From assembly GCA_003427395.1 (NCBI GenBank), contig BFEA01000358.1:214242-256531 (forward strand): DNA of 42,290 bases. Direction: 5' to 3'. Both the position numbers and the translations under genes were made by a program. How positions within the stretch are numbered: the stretch's first letter is position 1; every line of letters starts with the position of its first letter. Source of the stretch: Chara braunii. Its lineage: Eukaryota; Streptophyta; Charophyceae; Charales; Characeae. The notes below the pieces were generated by a model. The model searched no databases and was not told the origin of the DNA. It was given only the letters and a program-made list of their open reading frames with translations. Below, in pieces: positions 1 through 11,247 of this stretch.

Positions 1-99
1 ACAAGTAATGAACTTGACAACACTCATAGAAGAATCGGAACTCTACTTACTAGTATGTAGATGACAAACAAGAGATTGGGTAACCCAATCTAAGAGGTA

Positions 100-390
100 G
101 AAGAGAAGAAGGAGGGCAGGAGGAAGAAGGAGGAGATGGAGAGGGAGATGGAGAGGGAGAAGATGGAGGGAGAGAAGAAGGGAAAGAAGAAGAAGAAGAA
201 GAAGAAGAAGAAGGAAGAGGATGGAGTAGATGAGGTAGGGAAGATGAAGAAGAGGAGGGAGGAGAGGAAGAAGAAGAAGGTGAAGAAGAAGGGGGAGAAT
301 AAGAGGGAGAGGGGGGGGAAGAAGAAGAGGAAGAAGAAGAAGAAGCTGAAGAAGAAGAAGAGGAAGAAGAGATTTTCTTCCTTCCACTCA
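100..390. repeat. Purine-rich (GA/GAA)n low-complexity tract
   Basis: Almost pure A/G on the plus strand, with runs of GAAGAAGAA and GGAGAGGGAGA. Open frames here (Lys/Glu-rich on plus, Ser/Pro/Leu-rich on minus) come from the skewed composition and are not counted as genes. Confidence 0.9.
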
Positions 391-1355
391 CCTTGCTAGT
401 GTCTTGTAGATGGAGGCTTCAATCTTGATGAGGCCTTGCTCAATTCCTCCTTGGCTATGGCTTCCTCCTTCTCCAAGCCCTTCTTCCTTCTTTCTTACTC
501 TTCCCCAAGCTATGACAACCTCCCTCAGTTATGGCTATGGAGTCCTCTCCTCTAGGAGGGCTTAATGGGGCTCCTCTAGCCTCTCCTTCTGTCCCACACC
601 CAGGGGGAATATGGCGGATCACCTCCCAAGTGTCTCTCCCACCGTCACTATCCTCTAGAGTCCTCCTCACTACCTCCTAGTCTCCTCTAAGCTCTCCCAC
701 TAGCATGGGTTCCTCCCTCCTCACTCCAAGTGCAAAGATGCTCCTGTGAGCTCACTTGGGCAGCATGGGCACTCCTCATGCAAATGTGAGAGTGGCGGAC
801 TGCATCCTCAGCTTATGTAGGCTGAAACCAGCAGTCTGGCCAGCCCATGAGCCTCCCCATGAGCCTTGGAGTGAACCGAGGTACCCCCAAGGCAAAATTC
901 ACTTACTAGGCCCTTCTGGAGGTACCTGGACCTCATTTTGGTCAAGTACATGCAATCCAAGTGGTTGGTACCAACCCGGACTGCCTCTTGGCCTACTCAG
1001 GCCTCTTTTTCATTGCTCAAATGCTGGCCCCTAGGGTCCTAATGCCCAAGGGGCAGCAATACTTGAAAGAAAAAGGCCTTGGGGACCTTTTTCTCGATTT
1101 TTTCAAGTTTCGGCCTCTTTTTTGAGTAGGCTGGAGCATTTTTCTATATGGCGGCACATTTTCAGCCTTGGATCTGGCTGAGATCCAAGGCCAGCAATAA
1201 TCCGAGCTACCCCCTAGTAGCCCTTGCTTCAATTTTGAGCCCCTAAGTTCAGTTTTTTAATTTTTTGTGCATCTGGCTCTCTTTTTGGGTCAAATACACT
1301 GTTTTTTCCTTTGCCTTCTTTTGTTTCTTTCCATTTTGGGCTGCCACCTCATTTC
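391..1355. other. Noncoding, no recognisable feature
   Basis: Short CT-rich stretches and interrupted frames only. No domain, tRNA-like box or clear repeat was recognised. Confidence 0.5.
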
Positions 1356-1359
1356 GGAG

Positions 1360-2300
1360 CTAGCCGTTTTGCGCTCACCCACAAAAAACGGCTATATCCT
1401 CTCTACCATGAGATCTGATCTCAGATCCATGGTCCAAAAGAAAATCGGTCACTTCCTTTTTGCATTTTCTCTCATTTTCAGCTTTTTAATTAAGATTTTA
1501 TTGAGGGTCATATCTCTGCGATCCGGATTGCCCTCCCTCATTCTAGGAGGGATGAGGTCACTGTTGGGACCTGCGAGTCCCTACTGTGCAGGTCCTTATA
1601 GGCCGGCACATTCTCCTCCACTCTTTTCTCCCTCTTTGTCTCATTCTCGCTCTTTTTTCTCTCATTTTTCTTTCTTTTTCTTTTATTTCTGTTTTGACAA
1701 GTGTCAAACTGATGTGCACCCTCTTTCTAGAACTTAGGGCCTCATTCAAGGGCAGGTTCATGGCTGTTACAGGACCGTTACATCTCGGATACCAATAATG
1801 GCACCCCCATGCTCCTAGGGGGCTCCATTTTGCTCCCGTTTGCCCAATTCTGAGCCCCTTTTGCTCCGATTTTCAAAGGGCAGCCTTTTTCTCATGTCGG
1901 GCCTCTCAAGGCTCTATTTTCTTATGCCTTGCTAGTCCGAGATATCCCGGGCTGTTGGCCAGCCTTCCCAACATCCTTATTTCATTTTTCTTTCTCTCAT
2001 GGCTCTCTCACTTGCTCCTACTAGTGCTTGCATTAGTAGTGCTAATTTCCACCGTCTAGATCCTTGATCTCGACGGCGCCGCTTGCTTGCACAATTATTC
2101 CTTGTGGTTGCTCATGGTTCCCTTGGGACATCCGAAGTCCCCGCCATTCCCCCTTATACTAGTCCCATGTTCTAGTTCCGCCGACGGTCCTGCCGGCGCG
2201 TGTCCCGTTTTTCCAATTTTTATTATTTGGACCCATTTGGTCCCCGGCAACATCCCGGACGACGTCCCGTTTCTATTTTTTTTTTGCCCCCCTTACCCTT
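1360..2300. repeat. Hairpin-rich noncoding repeat, copy 1
   Basis: Diverged direct repeat of 2870-3550. The order of landmarks is the same in both: a GGGACCTG..GTCCC hairpin, a CT-rich stretch, an (A)AGTGTC motif, AATAATGGC followed by CCATG, the ACTAGT-GCTTGC stem-loop, then a CCGTC..GACGG stem-loop. Stem-loops seen here are 2018-2039 (CTACTAGT / ATTAGTAG, 6-base loop) and 2052-2076 (11-bp stem with one mismatch). No coding capacity is visible. Whether it belongs to a larger transposon cannot be told from the sequence. Confidence 0.6.
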
Positions 2301-2460
2301 GGTGGTCCCATCATCTTTACATGTGTGCTGATTTTTCTAGGCCGTGAGATCTCATCTCACGGTTGCCATTTACCGTCTTTACTTGCCCTTTGCCGAAATT
2401 GTTCTTTTCTAACCTTCCGGGCTTGCCGTAGCCCATTGTCCTTTGGCCTTGGCATCCCCA

Positions 2461-2486
2461 TGCAGTCCGTAATTTCTCGGACTGCA
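2461..2486. repeat. Perfect 9-bp stem-loop, copy 1
   Basis: TGCAGTCCG and CGGACTGCA flank an 8-base loop. The same stem with a changed loop recurs at 3165-3190. Confidence 0.75.
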
Positions 2487-2561
2487 GTCATGACTGTTTT
2501 CCATACCCACAGCCCCACAACTTGCCCCATGTTGAAAGAAAATGATGCGTTAAATTTTCTA

Positions 2562-2757
2562 GTGCATCCGGGCTCAATATTGGCTCTGGATGCACCTAGA
2601 ACATGTGTTTTCTCTCCCCCATGCTATCCGTTGCAACTCGGACTGCAATGGGGGTTAATTCCTTAGCCCAAACGCCCCACAACTAGCCTCTACTCAAAAG
2701 AAAAATAAGCGGCCAACTCCCAAGTGCATCCGGCCTTCATTTTGGTTCCGGACGCAC
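2562..2757. repeat. Two repeats of a GTGCATCC hairpin
   Basis: Hairpins at 2562-2595 (GTGCATCC / GGATGCAC) and 2724-2757 (GTGCATCCGG / CCGGACGCAC, one mismatch). Both are followed by a similar stretch (CACCTA..AACAT.TGTTT), so this is an internal duplication with a spacing of about 162 bp. Confidence 0.65.
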
Positions 2758-2869
2758 CTAAAACATTTGTTTCTCCTCATGCATGCATTCTATTTTATTC
2801 CGGTTGTCTGCAAATATCAAAGAAAATCCAAGTCCTTAGTAACCGTCATATTCCAAAATGAATCTGGTC

Positions 2870-3553
2870 ACGGATGAATCTCCCCAAGTAACCGTTTTTT
2901 ACCGTTAAGGCATTTTTCTCTTTTCTTTTCTTTTCTTTTCTTTTTTTTTTCTCCTCCTTTCTTGGACAGTAGGGACCTGTCAGTCCCTACCTATGGCAGT
3001 CCCTACTGACAGCCAACTCACTTACTCCCTCTCACTCTTTTTGTCTTATTCTCCCACATTTTATTTTCTTTTCTCTCTTTTTTCTGGCATGTCAAGTGTC
3101 AAGTGTCCGTTAAGGCCCTTTTCTAGCCTCTTCCACTTAGTTTTGGCCCTCCCTATGCCCAAGGTGCAGTCCGTTATTTGTCGGACTGCAATAATGGCCT
3201 TCCCATGCCCATGGGAGCCTCCTTTTACTCCTACATCTCTCCCACAATGGTCCCTCCTACTCCGATTTTCTCCGGAGGGCTATTTTTCACATGGGGTCTC
3301 ATTTGACCATATTTTCTTGAGGGAGGTTGATCCGAGATTTTTCGGATTGCTCCCATACCTCCCACTTCAGTTTTCTTTACTTTTCCTTTTCCTTTTGGCC
3401 TTCCCGTTTGTCACCACTAGTACTTGCACTAGTGGTGCTAATATTCTTGGCCGTCAAGATGTCGATCTTGACGGTGCACGTTGCATTTATTATTTTCCCC
3501 TCATGAGGTGCCACCGTTTTTTCTTGGGACTTTCACATGTCCCCGCCACTTGT
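2870..3553. repeat. Hairpin-rich noncoding repeat, copy 2
   Basis: Homologue of 1360-2300. Perfect stem-loops: 2969-2990 (GTAGGGAC / GTCCCTAC), 3165-3190 (TGCAGTCCG / CGGACTGCA), 3412-3437 (CACCACTAGT / ACTAGTGGTG) and 3451-3474 (CCGTCAAGAT / ATCTTGACGG). The stems that correspond to copy 1 keep pairing even where bases differ. Confidence 0.6.
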
Positions 3554-3704
3554 CCCGTCGGTGGTCCCCGATACTTAGTCCCGTCGGTGGTCCCCGACAC
3601 TTAGTCCCGCCGGTGGTCCCCAACACTTAGTCCCGTCGGCGGTCGTCGACACTTAGTCCTGTCGGCGGTCCCCGACACTTGGTCCCGTTGTCGGTCCCCG
3701 ACAC
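3554..3704. repeat. 26-bp tandem repeat (about 5.8 units)
   Basis: The unit is CCCGTCGGTGGTCCCCGACA followed by CTTAGT, repeated with a few substitutions per unit. Confidence 0.9.
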
Positions 3705-5047
3705 ATTTCGCCCTGGACGCCATTATTTTTACTTAGTCTCACATGGCCCTGGGTGCCTTTCTCCGGGGTGTCCCATGCCCCTTGGGCGTCTTGTCCCCCC
3801 ATAGCAATCCCTCTCCTTAGTCTTTCCTCGCGCCTTGTGCGTGCCGATCTCTTTGGTTGTGGACCTCCGCTCCGAGGCTCCCATAGGTGGCCCCCACGTT
3901 GGCCCCTCATTTCCTGGCTTCCCGCGGCTTCTAGCCGCCCATCCCTCGACTTCCTCATTCCCTTATTGCTGTCGCGCTGCAATTACTAGTTCACAGGGCC
4001 CTTTGGCCTTAGTCTTATTGCATTCCGATGACCCTCCCGGCCTCCTGCTATATTCTATGTACCCCTGTTCTTGCGCTCGCTTGCTTGCCGCCGCTAGTTC
4101 TTTCCTTCTGTGGTTCTCTCCTTAGGGCATCATTCCCTTCTGCGGCCTAATCCTTTGTCTTTTCTCTCTCCTGCTTTCTCACTCCAGATTTCTTTGCTGT
4201 GCACAAATCGTCCGTATTCAATCTCTCGAGTGATGGGAAGTTATTCGGGACCCACCAGTCCCGACAACAGAAAATGGTGTTCGTTGATTCCTAGGGCTGT
4301 GGTTATTGTTGACTTATCTTGGGGCACCAGTATCCCATGGAGCTGCTAGTGTCACCCGTCCCTTGTTTAGAAGCCCCTTTGTCTATTACCCAAGCCCTAT
4401 TTCAGCAGCCCCTCTGATTGGTTGTTGCTATTTCTGACCCTTTAGGCCCTTAACATCCTCACCCCTTTTTTTAACAGTTTGTCGAAAACTAAACAATCAT
4501 TTACAAAGCAGCCTCTTGACCATTATTACTGTGTTTGTGTGTTTGTCCCTTTGCCTGAATTACTCTGGTGCAACAATCTACACCCTCCTTCGGGACATCG
4601 ATCTATCCCACCTGAATTAGCCTGCTACCCTGCTACCCTGCTACCCCCAAACAATAACAGGTTAGGGAGGCGTGTGTTGTAGTTAACGACCTACCATTTG
4701 CAGCTGCACAGTTGGCCAGTACCATGACTCTGTTTTCCCATGGAGCAACCAAATTTTACAGTCTTCCAAAATCTTTTAAATTCATTAAACGTTTGAAACC
4801 TTTTAAACCTTTTTCCCTCCGAGAACCCCACTCGGGCAAACTAGCCATGCAGAAGCCATACAGAACCCATGCATGCCACCATTAATGATCCTTGAAGACC
4901 GCTGCAACAAGGTGCTCCCCTGTTGATGGTATGTTCTTTGTCGTTGATGTCTGTCACTTGATATTCAGACCTCTATTATGAAGTGGTCGGGGGAGTAGGG
5001 GCAGGCAGTGGGGCAAGTAAGGGTGGACAATGGGGCGACTGGGGGAA
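3705..5047. other. Noncoding, no recognisable gene
   Basis: CT-rich with many short frames. An 8-bp motif (CTGCTACC) is repeated about three times near 4621-4648. Nothing else was recognised. Its boundary with LINE A is the G run that follows. Confidence 0.45.

Positions 5048-5105
<58 letters not shown>
5048..5105. repeat. 58-base G homopolymer
   Basis: An uninterrupted run of G, lying 27 bases beyond the last stop codon of LINE A on the LINE's 3' side (poly-C in the LINE's sense). Glycine- or proline-rich frames across it are artefacts. The run length is likely unreliable in any assembly. Confidence 0.9.
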
Positions 5106-5106
<1 letters not shown>

Positions 5107-5132
5107 AGAGGAAGGATTGGTGGACAGGCGGC

Positions 5133-6904
5133 TCAGGAGTAGGGAGGAGGACGAAGTTGGGTTGGAGGAATGGGACCTGAAAGTCGCAGAAGGGTTTGCC
5201 AATCAGGCTCCGTTCTCTGCCATGGTTTCCATGTGATATCCAGGGCAGTGTTAAGTTCCCAAAACAGTTTGTTAGGGTCCTGCCAAATCTGTATATAGGA
5301 GTCTCAAATGACCTCCTTGATGGCAGGGTCTTTCTCCTCATAGAATTCACGCCTCATGCATTTCCAAGCTTCCTGGGTTTTATTCCTGATCTGCTCTTCA
5401 ACCGCTTTTTGCGCCTGCAGCAAGCCAAATTGGTGGTCTTTCTTTCAAATGAGCACCTGGCTGTCCAAGCCAACATAAGGATATGCCAGGCTTGTATATG
5501 AAAAGAGGTTGGTCGCAAACAAGGACCAGTGTGCTATTAAGCGGCGGTTCTCTCCCAGCAGCTGAAGGCCTTGGTCCCAAGGGATATGATATCCAGTGAG
5601 GGAGTGAAATGTTGCATCCCACCATTGCCATAGTTGGGTGACCATTGCGCACACCAGTGAGAAGTGTTCAAGGGTTGCTCTAGCCGGCGTGTGGGTTCTT
5701 CCATAATATGCACAAATGGGCGATAAATTCCCTTATTGTTCCAGGTTAGTCCTTGACACTATCCAATCGGGAGTGGGGAGCCAGCGATGCAAGATCTGCC
5801 ACTGCAAGGACCTATGGTTTGTGGGCATGATCTTCACATATCTGGACCAGTCTAAAGATTGTGACAGCTTAAGATCCAGTAGCGAGTCTCGAGCCCATCT
5901 GTTTGTTATCGTTTGGCTGATCGGCTGACTCGGTCGTGATGATCGATATCCCCCTTTCACTGTGTAGTCCCATAAGTGCATCGGTTTAGAGCCAGGCCAT
6001 TCCCATTCTGCCGGGTCGAAAGGAAGTTTGACCACGGGGGTAGTGGTTTCATATGCATAGTAGTCATTTTCTTGGTCCCCCCCCACTCTCACCTGCACCA
6101 ACCCTCCCCAATGCCCCCATCCACATGTTATGTCCAGGTTGTCATTTCTTAACAGTTTCGTGAATATGGCCCCGGTCAAAAAAGGTTCATAAGCTTCCAG
6201 TTTGCAGGTCCCGTGGATATTCTCCTTTACCTTACATATGACTGGATGGTCAGGAAAGTCTGAGTAATCGACCACCCAGTCGTCACGTCGGACTGTCGGT
6301 CCCTCCCACAAAGTGAGCCACCAGGCGATAGGGAGAGCCTCCTTTAGTTGGCGTGCCTTTCCTTCCACATGTTTGACATGTTTAAGTTTGTGTTGCAGCT
6401 GGCTAGGAGTTGCCCACTTCCCTCTCACTGGATCCCACAGGTCACCGACCGTGAAAATACCCTTTTTGGCCCAAACGAGCCTGGGAGAATTCGTTGTCAG
6501 CGAGAAGGGTTGGCCTGATTCTTGCAATATGTGTGGATTGCCAAAGAGGGGTTGCCTCTATATATCGTGCCACCTATTCAGAGGATATTTTTGTTGGGGA
6601 CTTGTCGTCTCCAAAGTCGAATAGTATAAGGCCAGAGCGGATCTACAGTTATGTCCAACTTTGTGGCCTGTGCCGGGGCAGGTGGATGTGCAAGGTGCAC
6701 TTGTTTTGGGGGCGAGGGGATGGTCCAGTGATTGTTTGTCAGCCATTGGAACGGATGGATCTTTCCAGATATATCATTCTGTGGAGCAAGGTTGGTTATT
6801 TCCAGGCAGGCAAACGACTTCCAGGGGATGTCATTTCCAATAAGAAGTCGAATGACTTTAAAAATAAGTGTCTCAGTCTCGTTTTCAAGGTCCAGGATTC
6901 CCAA
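5133..6904 (-). pseudogene. LINE A ORF2 C-terminal region with zf-RVT-like knuckle
   Basis: 6904-6578 carries GGLGILDLENETETLIFKV..PFQWL. After a frameshift, 6527-5733 carries KKGIFTVGDLWDPVRGKW and SLQWQILHRWLPTPDWIV. The same frame passes through a TAA at 5733-5735 into ATLEHFSLVC (His-x4-Cys, equivalent to EHIFLQC in LINE B), the zinc-binding signature of zf-RVT. After a further shift, a Trp-rich tail (WKPWQRTEPDW) ends at the TGA at 5133. The cysteine pair WCSRC seen in LINE B is not preserved here. Confidence 0.75.
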
Positions 6905-7270
6905 CCCCCCTTTGGATCTGGGTTGTGTGAGGAAGTCTCACTTCACCCTGTTGACACAGCCCTGAGCCTTGGCGTTGTTTTTCCACAGATATGTCGTGAG
7001 GACTTTCTTTAATCTAATGTGTTGTTGTTTGCTCAATGGTCATACTGCCAATTTATACCATATGGCAGCCAAGACTGCACTATTGATTGCTAAGGCACGT
7101 TCCACCAGTGATGTATGCAAACCCCCCCAATTGGCCAGCCGGTCCAAGGCCATGTTGACCAGCATGTCCCCATGGTCCGGCGGTGGACCCACGACAGTAA
7201 GTCTCACTCTAAGTATCCTTATGGCCTCTTTTTTGCGGGCCCATGCTACACTCGGCTCGGGAGGGGGTGG

Positions 7271-8709
7271 TTACCCTTGAGGATGGAGCCACCAACCCTC
7301 GGTTTTTGAACCCCAGTTAACTTTTATGTTGGCCGCGAGCGAGAAGAGGTGAATAACATGGGTGAGAGTTTGGACGTTGTTCGGGTCTGCTCGTATTAGT
7401 ATGGTGAGATCATCCGCAAAGAGTGAAGTCATTGGTATAAGATGGTGCGGTATGTCTGGGATAGGAATTTTGTTGATACCCGGATGCGCTCTAATCATCG
7501 ATGCAAGGGCCTCCATAACAATCACAAACAGCAATGGTGCGACAGGATCTTCCTATCGCACCGATCTTTGAAGGCGAATCGGTGGTGAGAGATGACTATT
7601 TAGCATTATGTTGGTCGACGCAGATCTGTGCAGCAAGTGCACCCATCGACACAAGACGGGACCGAAATTCATTTTGAGCAGGCACATGTCAAGAAAATCC
7701 CTATCAACATGGTTATATGCCTTTTCGAAGTCTATGAATAGGATCGCTGCTTAGACCCTCCGTTAACGGGCATATTTTATGGTCTCATTCACCAACATGA
7801 TATTATCTTGGATGTTCGGATTGGGCATGAACCCTGTCTGGTCCGGATGAATCAACATATTCATGAGGGGCAATAGTCTGTTGATAAGAACTTTAGCCAC
7901 TAGTTTGTAGGGATCGGAAGTAGTGTGATGGGCCTATAGTTTCTGATATTCTCTTTGTCCCCTTTCGTATAAAGGAGGGTAGTGACCCCCTGGCCAATCA
8001 TTCCTCCCAAGGATCCTTCCTTTTGAATTGTATGAATGTACTCCATGGGATCATCCTTAAGGAGGTCTCAAAATCTCACCCAGAACTTCTTCGGGAAAGA
8101 GTCAATCCCATGCGTTTTTTCATCCTCCATATCATGTAGGGCAACCCAGACGTCCTGTGGGGCTATAGGCTCGTCCAAAGTGACCCTTTGTTGCACTGTT
8201 ATAAAGGAGTGAATTGCCTGTAGAAGGATCTCTCTCGGTTGATGAACCTCATCCGGATGTTTAGTGGGTGTCTCAAATGTGAATAGGTTGTTATAATATT
8301 TAGCCGCGTAGTCTACAATTGAATATGCATTGGTCGCAGGCAAGGCATTATTGTCCAGGGGGTGGTTAAGCCTGGAAACAGTGGCTACTCTTGTCCTCGC
8401 TCTGGCCTTATTGAAAAAGGCCTTTGGCATTGTCCCGTCTGTGTGTTCTTTTTTAATTTTAGTGTGCACCCTCCATGCCTGCGCCTGCTGCTCGATATAT
8501 GATTGGAGGTGGTCTCGGGCCTCTTACACTTTATCATAGGAGGGGCGGCGCAACGGGTCCTTCATAAGATCTTCATCCCATTCTTCTAAGTCTCGCATGA
8601 GACTCTCGAGGCATGCTTTACAGTCTCTCGCATGTTGGATGAAGAACTTTTTCGCTCTTTCCCGTAATTGTGTCAGTCCCTCATTAAACCAATTCACCCT
8701 TTTCCCCAA
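7271..8709 (-). pseudogene. LINE A reverse transcriptase, N-terminal region and palm
   Basis: 8709-8068 covers the region between endonuclease and RT (KRVNWFNEG; later KYYNNLFTFETP and DVWVALHDMEDEKTHGIDSF, matching LINEs B and C). The RT proper begins near 7990 with GQGVTTLLYTKGDK and NYRPITLL (7925-7945). After frameshifts the palm resumes with LFADDLTIL; the catalytic FADD is encoded at 7409-7420. The segment ends in KVNWGSKTEGWWLHPQG, equivalent to VNWGEKTIGWWLHHQG in LINE B. There are several stops between 7560 and 7900. The function was RNA-templated DNA synthesis at the nicked target. Confidence 0.85.
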
Positions 8710-8839
8710 GAAAGGTTTCTGGGTTTGCCAATATTTTCAGAAGTCGTTAACCAGATTTTTGAATCTGGGGAGGGGAAGCAAAAATGCATTAAATTTGTAG
8801 AACCACGGACCTCGCTAGATGTGATTGTGGAATGACAGT

Positions 8840-9615
8840 CCCAGCGTTATCATCCTATGGTTGAAAGACTTGCATGGGCTGATAGTTGTTATTTCTGTTG
8901 TTGTAACTAAGCCCATCAGTTCTTTTCATACAAGCGTAAGGTTTATTCGTGAATTGGCTAGGTCATGCTCGCCCCTCGATGATAGGCAGGTGTAGGCTTT
9001 TTGGGTGGGGTGCAGCAGTCTATATGCATCTTCAAGTTATCTATCTGCCATAAATTGTCTCAGCACGAGAATATCTGGACGAGGGGCGGATGGTGTTGAA
9101 GATGCTAAGTCATGCTGTGTAGATGTGGATCTTCGATCCATTGCAGGGTCGAGGGTGGTGTTGAAGTCCCCAGCAAGTATAACAGGAGCATTGTTTGGCA
9201 TGTGTTCGTGAAGGGTAAGCCAAAGGTCTACCCTATATGTGGGATCATTTGGGGCGTACACACTGGCCATGTAAAATTCTTCATCTTCAAACTGAAGTTT
9301 TAAGCAAATCCATCTACCTTGTTGTTGGTAATACTCAACGGCCAACGGTCTGAGTTTTGAGGATGGCGGAAACCAGATTGCTACACTTGCCGAAGCTCTA
9401 TCCTTAGCAGGTGCAGAGTACGACATATATGGCCATATTGCTTTTTCTTTTGCCTTATGTGTACCAATGTCCTGCAGATGTGTTTCATGGATACAGATTG
9501 CATCTAGCCATGTCCTCGTCTCCGGGCACCTGATCATATCTCATATGACATTTTTTTTGGGTGTCGTTGCATGTATAAGTCTGTTAACATTTAGAGAACG
9601 TATATCAATATCTGC
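8840..9615 (-). pseudogene. LINE A endonuclease domain (EEP/AP-like)
   Basis: Exonuclease-endonuclease-phosphatase fold that nicks target DNA to prime reverse transcription. Seen in order: SLNVNRL (usual NVNGL) near 9585-9600, ICIHETHL with the catalytic Glu near 9490, VYAPND near 9255, the catalytic GDFNTTLDP near 9150, then NSRINLTLV (SRID-like) near 8945 and FNHRM (SDH-like) near 8862. All these lie in one reading frame, broken by TGA at 9541-9543, TAA at 9037-9039 and a TGA near 8929. The active-site residues are mostly still visible although the frame is dead. Confidence 0.85.
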
Positions 9616-10006
9616 CTGAGCCAATTTTATTGCCCATTGAGGCTTCCTCTTTATCGGGAGAAAAACGGGGGGAGGCAGAGGGCATGTAGGAGGTCGGGGA
9701 GGGGGGGGGGGTCACCGAGCATGACGGTTGCTGTTGTGTGGGCGAATGGTGTGGGGGTTAGTGATTGTTAGGTTGTATGTGAGATGGCAGTTGCTGCTAT
9801 ATGTAAGGGTGGGGAGTTGGGAGGTGGTTGACACTTCGGGTGTGAGATGCATGGAGTTTGGGGGGGTGATCAAGAGGACAGGGCGACTGTGGGAAAACCC
9901 CGTGTAGGCAATTCACAGTGGTGGCCATAGGGTTCTGATTATGGCCGTTCGAGTCCATTTGGTTACAAAGATCGTGCATGTTCGTTACTAGAGTATCTCA
10001 ACCGAT

Positions 10007-11101
10007 TCAGACAACAACTTTTATGGGAATGACAAATGGTGGGTCATCCCATTGATTGTTTTCATCCAACACACTGTCCTCCAATAAGATCTGCATGAAC
10101 TGTAGTACCCTGGTCAAAGTCCACGCAAAGTTGGTTCTGAACCGGTCGGCAGACAATTCCATGAGCTCCTGGTGGGTGAACCATTTGTGTGTTAATGTTG
10201 TTTTGTGAGCTGTGGTTTTCAGGCTCATGAGCACGATGATCGGGATCACCCCCTCTGGGAATGATAAGGAGTGTGGCAACAAAACTCCTTGTACCCCTTC
10301 CAATTGTGATTCCGTGCACCAGTATTTAAGGCGCTTTAGGATAACCATTGTGGAGAAGCTACCCCTCCATCCCTCTACTGTGAGGCCATAAAGATCCGGA
10401 GGTTGTTAGGGGGGCCGATCTGGTGGGGGTCTGAGTCCTAGCACCCACTGTCCCCCTTCCCTCTGTCGTGCTATTGGAAATAAGATTACCCTCGGCGGCA
10501 CTTGTATTAGAGTGTCATCATCATTTTGCAATCTCACATAATCTTTCAGTTTCCCTCTAGGGGGATCATCAAAAGCCTCTTCATCTGACCCACATTGCGA
10601 GTCATCGTCATCATCATGCAATATCTGAATTTTGCAAGGGCGGCGGACCGGGCGTGACTCTGTGTTGATGGTGTCTACGTGCGCCACCTGCTGCTCAGGT
10701 TGTTGTGGTTCCGTTCCCCATGTGATAAGCTGGCTTTGTCTTTGTTCCAGTTGCATTGATGTGGCCACAGGAGGACCACGTAAGGTGGCGGAAAGTTCCA
10801 AGACCAGCAACTTCGGCCATGCCTGCCCTTCGTGAAGGAATGTCTCCCATGTGATGAGCTGGTTTTGTCTTTGTTCAAGTTGCATTGATGTGGCCACAAG
10901 AGGACCACGTAAGGTGGCGGAAAGTTCCAAGACCAGCAACTTGGGCCATGCCTGCCCTTCGTGAAGGAATGCCTCCTCGTCGGGGGCTGGTTTGTCTGGG
11001 CTCTGATTGTTATGATGGTGGTCAAATTCGTTTTTAGTGTATTGTTCTATTTTATCCAAGAATTCATTAACCACCAGGACAATTGCCGCACCGGCGTCCA
11101 T
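10007..11101 (-). pseudogene. LINE A ORF1-like protein
   Basis: One frame runs from the ATG at 11101 to 10007, interrupted by a TAA at 10406-10408. The N-terminal part holds a 43-residue direct duplication, then a Gln-rich stretch and an Asp/Glu-rich segment (DDDDDS near the middle). The second part has a globular look (KRLKYWCTES, later RFRTNFAWTLTRVLQFMQIL). No CCHC knuckle or RRM signature is obvious. The role as the LINE's RNA-binding first protein is inferred only from its position directly upstream of the endonuclease on the same strand. It could also be an unrelated captured frame. Confidence 0.5.
10719..10976 (-). repeat. In-frame 129-bp tandem duplication inside ORF1
   Basis: Units 10719-10847 and 10848-10976 are about 95% identical. 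The period of 129 is a multiple of three, so 43 residues are duplicated without a frame change (each unit contains EGQAWPKLLVLELSATLRGP). Confidence 0.9.
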
Positions 11102-11247
11102 CCAGTCAATAGACGATATATATTGTTGTATTTTTCGACAGTAGCCAAAACTTTCGGAGTGAACATCAAGACCTCCCTGATATATCGAGAGGAGCGGTAG
11201 GATGAAAGTCTCGTGAGTATGTGTGAAAAAAAAAAAATAAAAAAAAA

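Larger units (their letters stand above)
5133..11101 (-). mobile_element. LINE A: nearly full-length, decayed L1-type retrotransposon
   Basis: On the minus strand the order is an ORF1-like frame, apurinic-type endonuclease, reverse transcriptase with FADD, then a C-terminal zf-RVT-type zinc knuckle. This is the standard order of L1-clade elements, which nick target DNA and copy their RNA in place. Reading continuity is broken by several in-frame stops and frameshifts, so it is a fossil. The last stop codon is TGA (complement at 5133-5135). The 5' limit is uncertain; an A-rich stretch lies at 11225-11247. It shares the conserved FxNxW.VG/RDLWD region and C-terminal motifs with LINEs B and C, showing three members of one broad family. 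Confidence 0.85.

Noticed and set aside
43-399. Leu/Pro/Ser-rich and Lys/Glu-rich open frames
   Set aside because: They overlap on both strands of a purine-rich tract and have no complexity beyond it.
1360-3553. LTR pair of an LTR retrotransposon
   Set aside because: The two copies are only about 0.6 kb apart with no coding interior, primer site or TG..CA borders.
3554-3704. CRISPR array
   Set aside because: The 26-bp units are contiguous without spacers, and the context is eukaryotic.
4954-5350. Gly-rich and Pro-rich proteins across the G run
   Set aside because: The residues come from the homopolymer; the real coding signal is the LINE A tail on minus.
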